Part shown: positions 6,313 to 11,506 of the stretch, piece after piece
How the letters are laid out: every line of letters begins with the position of its first letter
How positions within the stretch are numbered: the stretch's first letter is position 1
Source of the DNA: an uncultured Propionibacteriaceae bacterium
GTDB lineage: Bacteria > Actinomycetota > Actinomycetes > Propionibacteriales > Propionibacteriaceae
Direction: 5' to 3'
DNA length: 11,506 bases
Assembly (NCBI GenBank): GCA_937859105.1
Contig: CALMAD010000173.1
Span: 1-11,506, forward strand
The notes under the pieces: model-generated
Told to the model about the DNA's origin: nothing
Seen by the model: the letters and a program-made list of their open reading frames with translations, nothing else
The model's database searches: none
Program-made: the position numbers and the translations under genes

Positions 6313-6318
6313 TTACCG

Positions 6319-7947
6319 ATGACCTCGGACCGCCATGATCTGACTGCATTGCCCATTGGCCAGGAGATCGGCTTTACCGGACCCACTCGGACGCGCATGC
6401 CGGTCTACCTGGACCTCCTTCCCCCGTGCAACAACGCTTGTCCCGCGGGGGAGAACATTCAGGAATGGCTGCGGCTGGTGATCGCAAACGAGGACGAGGC
6501 CGCGTGGCGCGAACTCGTGAAGAACAACCCGTTCCCGGCCATTCACGGGCGCGTCTGCTACCACCCCTGCGAAACGTCGTGCAATCGCGCCTATCTCGAC
6601 GGCGCGGTCTCGATCCATTCGGTCGAGCGATACCTGGGCGACCTCGCCATCGAGAACAACTGGCAGTTCCCGAAGCCCCGCCGCAAATCCGGACGCCGGG
6701 TGCTCGTCGTCGGCGCCGGCCCCTCGGGCCTGTCGGCGGCCTACCAGCTCGCGGTCCGCGGCCACGAGGTCGAGATCCGCGACGCCATGGCGGAGCCCGG
6801 CGGCATGATGCGCTACGGCATTCCCGAGTACCGCCTCCCCCGCGCGGTGCTGGACGCCGAGGTGGCCCGGCTCGTCGAGCTGGGCGTCGTCATCACCTGC
6901 AACACGAAGATCGACGACCTGCTCGCCGAGCAGGCCGAGGGCGATTTCGACGCCGTCTTCGTGGCGATCGGCGCGCACCTGTCCAAGCGCGTCGACATCC
7001 CGAACATGGACGCCGGCCACATGGTCGACGCCGTCACGTTCCTGCGCGACGTCGCCTCGGGCAATCGCCCCGAGATCGGCAAGCGCGTCGCCATCTACGG
7101 CGCCGGCAACACGGCCATGGACGCCGCCCGCGTCGCCCGCCGCCTGGGCGCCGACGACTCGATCATCATCTACCGCCGCACGCAGGAGCAGATGCCCGCC
7201 CACGTCGAGGAGATGGAGGGCGCCGAGCGCGAGGGCGTCAAGATGAACTGGCTGCGCACGATCAAGGCCATGGACGACAAGGACCTCACGGTCGAGATCA
7301 TGGAGCTCGACGAGAACGGCAAGCCCCGCGGCACCGGCCAGTACGAGAAGCTCGAGGCCGACACCGTCATCCTCGCCATCGGCCAGGAGACCGACTCCAA
7401 CTTCCTGCGCAAGATCCCCGGCATGCGGTTCGACCGCGACGTCCTGCAGGTCGACCCGCGCACGCTCATGACCGACGTCCCCGGCATCTTCGCCGGCGGC
7501 GACGCCGTGCCCAGCGAGCGCACGGTCACGGTCGGCGTCGGCCACGGCAAGCGCGCCGCGCGCAACATCGACGCCTGGCTCGACAGCCGGGTCTCCCCCG
7601 ACCGCCCCAAGCACGCCCTCGCCACGTTCGACAAGCTCAACGTCTGGTACTTCGGCGACCACCGCCGTAACGACCAGCCCGAGCTCGAGCCGACCGAGCG
7701 CATCACCGACTTCGACGAGATCGTCGGCGGCCTCTCACCCGACCAGGCGCACGTCGAGGCGGGCCGCTGCCTGTCCTGCGGCAACTGCATGGAGTGCGAC
7801 GGCTGCCTGGGCGCTTGCCCCGAAGACGCGGTGATCAAGCTCGGCAAGGGCTTCCGCTACCGCTACGACTACGAGAAATGCACCGGGTGTGCTGCGTGCT
7901 ACGAACAGTGCCCGGTCCACGCCATTGAAATGATTGCGGAGCGCTGA
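6319..7947 (+). CDS. GltD-like FAD/NAD(P)-dependent iron-sulfur oxidoreductase with C-terminal 2[4Fe-4S] domain
   Basis: The protein has 542 residues. An N-terminal iron-sulfur domain shows PCNNACPAG (C37, C41) and GRVCYHPCETSC (C80, C84, C88) as in glutamate synthase small subunits. The FAD fold has VGAGPSG (131-137) and GIFAGGDA (389-396); the pyridine nucleotide fold has GAGNTAMD (261-268). A C-terminal ferredoxin-like domain carries C490-x2-C493-x2-C496-x3-C500-P and C521-x2-C524-x2-C527-x3-C531-P, preceded by C484 and C487. Standalone GltD has about 470-490 residues and lacks this tail. No gltB is present; instead nifJ starts one base after its stop, so the likely role is electron exchange between reduced ferredoxin or NifJ and NAD(P)H. 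That role is inference. It is the first gene of the operon, with GGAGGG six bases upstream. The direction of electron flow and the cofactor (NADH or NADPH) cannot be read from the sequence. Confidence 0.9.
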   Translation: MTSDRHDLTALPIGQEIGFTGPTRTRMPVYLDLLPPCNNACPAGENIQEWLRLVIANEDEAAWRELVKNNPFPAIHGRVCYHPCETSCNRAYLDGAVSIHSVERYLGDLAIENNWQFPKPRRKSGRRVLVVGAGPSGLSAAYQLAVRGHEVEIRDAMAEPGGMMRYGIPEYRLPRAVLDAEVARLVELGVVITCNTKIDDLLAEQAEGDFDAVFVAIGAHLSKRVDIPNMDAGHMVDAVTFLRDVASGNRPEIGKRVAIYGAGNTAMDAARVARRLGADDSIIIYRRTQEQMPAHVEEMEGAEREGVKMNWLRTIKAMDDKDLTVEIMELDENGKPRGTGQYEKLEADTVILAIGQETDSNFLRKIPGMRFDRDVLQVDPRTLMTDVPGIFAGGDAVPSERTVTVGVGHGKRAARNIDAWLDSRVSPDRPKHALATFDKLNVWYFGDHRRNDQPELEPTERITDFDEIVGGLSPDQAHVEAGRCLSCGNCMECDGCLGACPEDAVIKLGKGFRYRYDYEKCTGCAACYEQCPVHAIEMIAER

Positions 7948-7948
7948 C

Positions 7949-10900
7949 ATGACGAAAGACATCATCGACGGCAACGGCGCTGCGGCGTCCGTCGCCTACC
8001 GGCTGAACGAACTGTGCTCGATCTACCCGATCACCCCGAGCTCGACGATGGCCGAGCTCGCCGACGAGTGGGCCGGCAAGGGCCTCAAGAACGTCTACGG
8101 CACCGTCCCGACCGTCATCGAGATGCAGTCCGAGGCGGGCGCGGCCGGGGCGCTGCACGGCGCCTTGCAGGGCGGCGCGCTCTCGACGACGTTCACGGCG
8201 TCCCAGGGTCTCCTGCTGATGATCCCCAACATGTACAAGATCGCCGGCGAGCTCACCTCGACGGTGTGGCACGTGGCCGCGCGGTCGCTGGCCGCGCAGG
8301 CCCTGTCGATTTTCGGCGACCACCAAGACGTGATGGCCGTGCGCCAGACCGGCTTCGCGCTGCTGTCGAGCGTCAGCGTCCAGGAAGCCCACGACTTGGC
8401 CGCCGTCGCCCAGTTGGCAACGCTGCGCAGCCGCGTCCCGTTCATGCATTTCTTCGACGGCTTCCGCACCAGCCACGAGCTGAACACGCTGATCCGCCTG
8501 TCGGACGACGAGCTGCGCGAGTACGTGCCCGAGGAGCTCGTGCTCGCCCACCGCCGGCGCGCGCTCTCCCCCGAGAACCCGTATATCCGCGGCACCGCGC
8601 AGAACCCCGACACGTACTTCCAGGGCCGCGAGACCGTCAACCCGTACTACAACGCGACGCCGAGCATCGTGAGCCAGGCGATGAAGGAGTTCGCCGACCT
8701 CACCGGCCGCGAGTACCACCTCGTCGAGTACCACGGGGCTCCCGACGCCGAGCGCGTGATCGTCATCATGGGCTCCGGCTACGAGACCGTCCAGCAGACC
8801 GTCGACTACCTGCTGAAGCAGGACGAGAAGGTCGGCGTCGTCCTGGTCCGCCTGTACCGGCCGTTCCCGACGGAGGACGTCCTCGCCGCGATCCCCGAGA
8901 CCGCGAAGAAGGTCGCGATCCTCGACCGTACGAAGGAGCCGGGGTCCGGGGGCGAGCCGCTGTTCCTCGACGTCAGCTCGGCGTTGGGCGAGGCCTTCGC
9001 CACCGGCGATCGCTCCTCGCTGCCGATCATGATCGGCGGCCGCTACGGCCTGTCGAGCAAGGAGTTCACCCCCGGCATGGTCGCGGGCATCTTCGACGAG
9101 TTGTCCCTCGACCGGCCGCGTCCACGCTTCACCATCGGCATCAACGACGACGTGACGCACCTGTCGCTGCCCTACCCGGCCGACCTCGACGTCGAAGACC
9201 CGGAGACGGTCCGCGCCGTCTTCTACGGCCTCGGCTCCGACGGCACGGTGGGCGCGAACAAGAACACGATCAAGATCCTCGGCCACCAGGACGGCACGTA
9301 CGCCCAGGGCTACTTCGTGTACGACTCCAAGAAGTCCGGCGGACGCACCGTCTCGCACCTGCGCTTCGGGCCCAAGCCGATCCAGGCGCCGTACCTGCTG
9401 CAGGCGGCCGGGTTCATCGGGTGCCACCACTGGTCGATCCTCCAGCGCGTCGACGTCCTCAAGTACGCCAGCAAGGGCACGGTGCTTCTGCTGAACTCGC
9501 CCTACCCGGCGGACGAGGTCTTCGGACGCCTCCCGCGCACCATGCAGCAGCGCATCATCGACCTCGACATCGACCTCTACGTGATCAACGCCAACGCGGT
9601 CGCGCGCAAGGCCGGTATGGGCAACCGGACGAACACGGTCCTGCAGACCTGCTTCTTCGCCATCAGCCGCGTCATGCCGCGCGACGAGGCGATCGCCGCG
9701 GTCAAGGACTCGATCGAGAAGACGTACGGACGCCGCGGGCAAGACGTCGTTCAGAAGAACAAGAACGCCGTGGACGCCGCGGTCGCCGATCTGCATCACG
9801 TCGAGGTCCCCGACGCGCCGGTCAGCGACGAGAAACACCTCGCACCGGTGCCCGACTACGCGCCGCAGTTCGTCCGCGAGGTCACGGCCGCGATGCTGAC
9901 CGACACGGGTGACGATCTGCCCGTCTCGGCGCTGCCCATCGACGGCACGTACCCGTCGGGCACGACGAAGTACGAGAAGCGGAACATCTCCGACATCATC
10001 GCTGTCTGGGATCCGGAGGCCTGCATCCAGTGCGGCAACTGCGCGTTCGTCTGCCCGCACGCCGTGATCCGCGCCAAGTACTACCCCGACACGGCCCTCG
10101 AGGGTGCCCCCGAGCAGTTCGAGACCGCGCCGCTCAACGCGGCCGGCCTGCCGAAGGCCCAGTACACCCTGCAGGTGTACGCCGAGGACTGCACCGGCTG
10201 CGGGCTGTGCGTCTCGGCGTGCCCGGTGAAGCCGATCGGCGGTGGCGGCCAGCGCAAGGCCATCAACCTGGCCCCGGTGCTCGACCGGACCGAGCAGAAG
10301 AAGAACGTCGCGTTCTTCGAGACGATCCCGGTCAACCGCCGCAGCCGCGTCGACTTCGCGAACGTGCGCGGCGTCCAATACCTGGAGCCGTTGTTCGAGT
10401 TCTCGGGCGCGTGCACCGGCTGCGGCGAGACCCCGTACGTGAAGCTGCTCACCCAGCTGTTCGGCGGCCGCGCGACGGTCGCGAACGCGACCGGCTGCAG
10501 CTCGATCTACGGCGGCAACCAGCCGACGACGCCGTGGGCGTCCAACAAGTACGGACGCGGCCCCGCGTGGTCGAACTCCCTGTTCGAGGACAACGCGGAG
10601 TTCGGCCTCGGGATGCGCCTCGCCGCCGACCTGCAGGTGCAGTTGGCCCGCCAGCGGCTCGAACAACTGCGCGACATCGTGGGTGGCGAGCAGGCCGACG
10701 AGATCCTGGACGCCCCGCAGTTGTACGAGTCGGAGCTCTCCTACCAGCGGGCCCGTCTCGACATCTTGAAGGTGTACCTGGACGACGTGCTCTCGGGCGT
10801 CCACCGCGGCGAGGACGCCTACGCCGTGCCGAATCAGATGACCACGTCACTGTCGGCCTACGCGACGGCCGAGCTGCCGGAGTTGACGGACGCCCAACGG

Positions 10901-11506
10901 CTCCAGGTCGAAGACCTGCGGTCGGTGTGCGATCACCTGCTGCGCCGGTCGGTCTGGATCGTCGGCGGCGACGGCTGGGCGTTCGACATCGGGTCGGGCG
11001 GCCTCGACCACGTGCTGGCGTCGGGCCGCAACATCAACGTCCTGGTGCTCGACACCGAGGTCTACTCCAACACCGGCGGCCAGGCGTCCAAGTCGACGCC
11101 GATGGGCGCGGTCGCGAAGTTCGCGTCCGCCGGCAAGGAGACCCACAAGAAGGACCTGGCCATGCAGGCCATCGCGTACGGCAACGTGTACGTCGCCCGC
11201 GTCGCGATGGGCGCCGACCCGCAGCAGACGCTGCAGGCGTTCCGCGAGGCGGAGGCCTACGACGGGCCGTCGCTGATCCTCGCCTACAGCCACTGCATCG
11301 CGCACGGCATCGACATGAAGGGCGGGCTCGACCAGCAGTACAACGCGGTGGCGTCCGGCCACTGGCCGCTCATCCGGTTCAACCCGGAGCTGCGCATGGA
11401 GGGCAAGAACCCGTTCCTGCTCGACTCGCCGCGGCCGCGCGTGCCCCTGCGGAAGTACCACGAGCAGGAGCTGCGGTTCCGGATGCTGCAGAACGCCGAT
11501 CCGGAG
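7949..11506 (+). CDS. nifJ: Pyruvate:ferredoxin (flavodoxin) oxidoreductase, single-chain NifJ type (3' end beyond window)
   Basis: The frame runs 1186 codons to the window end without a stop; usual length is about 1170-1230, so only a short tail should be missing. It oxidises pyruvate with CoA to acetyl-CoA and CO2, passing electrons to ferredoxin or flavodoxin in the cytoplasm. Domains in order: N-terminal pyruvate/thiamine region with YPITPSS (26-32), E62 and R112 corresponding to catalytic positions of the Desulfovibrio enzyme; transketolase C-like domain; gamma domain with GSDGTVGANKN (429-439); EKR region near 590; a two-cluster ferredoxin domain (C692, C695, C698, C702; C748, C751, C754, C758); and the thiamine domain with proximal-cluster cysteines C822, C825, C850 and C1116, GDGW (1007-1010) and NTGGQ (1041-1045). 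All three clusters look complete. GGAG at 7938-7941, inside the upstream gene, is seven bases from the ATG, so the pair is one operon. Confidence 0.96.
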   Translation, partial: MTKDIIDGNGAAASVAYRLNELCSIYPITPSSTMAELADEWAGKGLKNVYGTVPTVIEMQSEAGAAGALHGALQGGALSTTFTASQGLLLMIPNMYKIAGELTSTVWHVAARSLAAQALSIFGDHQDVMAVRQTGFALLSSVSVQEAHDLAAVAQLATLRSRVPFMHFFDGFRTSHELNTLIRLSDDELREYVPEELVLAHRRRALSPENPYIRGTAQNPDTYFQGRETVNPYYNATPSIVSQAMKEFADLTGREYHLVEYHGAPDAERVIVIMGSGYETVQQTVDYLLKQDEKVGVVLVRLYRPFPTEDVLAAIPETAKKVAILDRTKEPGSGGEPLFLDVSSALGEAFATGDRSSLPIMIGGRYGLSSKEFTPGMVAGIFDELSLDRPRPRFTIGINDDVTHLSLPYPADLDVEDPETVRAVFYGLGSDGTVGANKNTIKILGHQDGTYAQGYFVYDSKKSGGRTVSHLRFGPKPIQAPYLLQAAGFIGCHHWSILQRVDVLKYASKGTVLLLNSPYPADEVFGRLPRTMQQRIIDLDIDLYVINANAVARKAGMGNRTNTVLQTCFFAISRVMPRDEAIAAVKDSIEKTYGRRGQDVVQKNKNAVDAAVADLHHVEVPDAPVSDEKHLAPVPDYAPQFVREVTAAMLTDTGDDLPVSALPIDGTYPSGTTKYEKRNISDIIAVWDPEACIQCGNCAFVCPHAVIRAKYYPDTALEGAPEQFETAPLNAAGLPKAQYTLQVYAEDCTGCGLCVSACPVKPIGGGGQRKAINLAPVLDRTEQKKNVAFFETIPVNRRSRVDFANVRGVQYLEPLFEFSGACTGCGETPYVKLLTQLFGGRATVANATGCSSIYGGNQPTTPWASNKYGRGPAWSNSLFEDNAEFGLGMRLAADLQVQLARQRLEQLRDIVGGEQADEILDAPQLYESELSYQRARLDILKVYLDDVLSGVHRGEDAYAVPNQMTTSLSAYATAELPELTDAQRLQVEDLRSVCDHLLRRSVWIVGGDGWAFDIGSGGLDHVLASGRNINVLVLDTEVYSNTGGQASKSTPMGAVAKFASAGKETHKKDLAMQAIAYGNVYVARVAMGADPQQTLQAFREAEAYDGPSLILAYSHCIAHGIDMKGGLDQQYNAVASGHWPLIRFNPELRMEGKNPFLLDSPRPRVPLRKYHEQELRFRMLQNADPE

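Larger units (their letters stand above)
6102..6318. promoter_or_regulatory. Divergent intergenic regulatory region
   Basis: This 217-bp gap separates the minus-strand membrane protein from the plus-strand oxidoreductase operon, so both promoters should lie here. It holds three repeat signals described separately: GCCAGA-N5-TCTGGC at 6159, a CATGTC direct repeat at 6166 and 6188, and CACTACT-N6-AGTAGTG at 6263. A TAGTGT at 6278-6283 fits the TANNNT -10 pattern for the plus-strand operon and overlaps the right arm of the last repeat, but no good -35 is seen. No small open frame or RNA gene is supported. Confidence 0.6.

Noticed and set aside
6319..7947. Glutamate synthase small subunit (gltD) as the literal function
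   Set aside because: There is no glutamate synthase large subunit next to it. The extra C-terminal two-cluster domain and the one-base spacing to nifJ fit an electron-transfer partner better.
7835..10804. Long antisense open frame over nifJ (about 989 codons), with similar long antisense frames over nirK (491-3388)
   Set aside because: High GC content removes stop codons on the opposite strand. The translations are rich in Arg, Val, Asp and Gly without domains, while the opposite strand encodes intact NifJ and NirK.

Overview
The window is very GC-rich (roughly 72 percent by eye), with dense coding, short gaps and strong G/C bias at third codon positions. Together with a membrane-anchored copper nitrite reductase, an anaerobic pyruvate:ferredoxin oxidoreductase and a small membrane protein of an actinobacterial type, this suggests an actinobacterium with anaerobic metabolism. 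A Propionibacteriaceae-like organism is my best guess from gene content, but no marker gene here proves it.

Layout. (1) Bases 3-3412, plus strand: the 3' part of an integral membrane protein with NnrS-like character, translationally coupled (stop and start overlap in ATGATG) to a 917-residue multidomain copper nitrite reductase. That enzyme has about 12-13 membrane segments with heme-copper-oxidase-like motifs, then an outward-facing type 1 copper cupredoxin, then a complete two-cupredoxin NirK with all type 1 and type 2 copper ligands. (2) Bases 3437-5419, minus strand: a tight overlapping molybdenum cofactor operon read mog/moaB, moaE, moaA. It converges on nirK, with a 24-bp gap made of a 15-bp tandem duplication. 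(3) Bases 5499-6101, minus strand: a two-segment membrane protein of the actinobacterial family often mislabelled 'aromatic ring-opening dioxygenase LigA'. (4) Bases 6102-6318: a 217-bp divergent regulatory region holding several inverted and direct repeats. (5) Bases 6319-11506, plus strand: a GltD-like FAD/NAD(P) and iron-sulfur oxidoreductase, one base before nifJ (pyruvate:ferredoxin oxidoreductase), whose last few residues lie beyond the window.

How it fits together. Pyruvate oxidation by NifJ yields acetyl-CoA and low-potential electrons. The GltD-like protein is a plausible link between those electrons and the NAD(P)H pool. NirK reduces nitrite to nitric oxide on the outer face of the membrane. 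The molybdenum cofactor genes do not serve NirK itself, which is a copper enzyme, but suggest a molybdoenzyme such as nitrate reductase nearby or elsewhere. The whole window reads as an anaerobic energy and nitrogen-oxide respiration region. The least explored items are the membrane module fused to NirK, the repeats in the divergent promoter region, and a strongly over-represented GGACGCC/GGCGTCC word spread over both strands.
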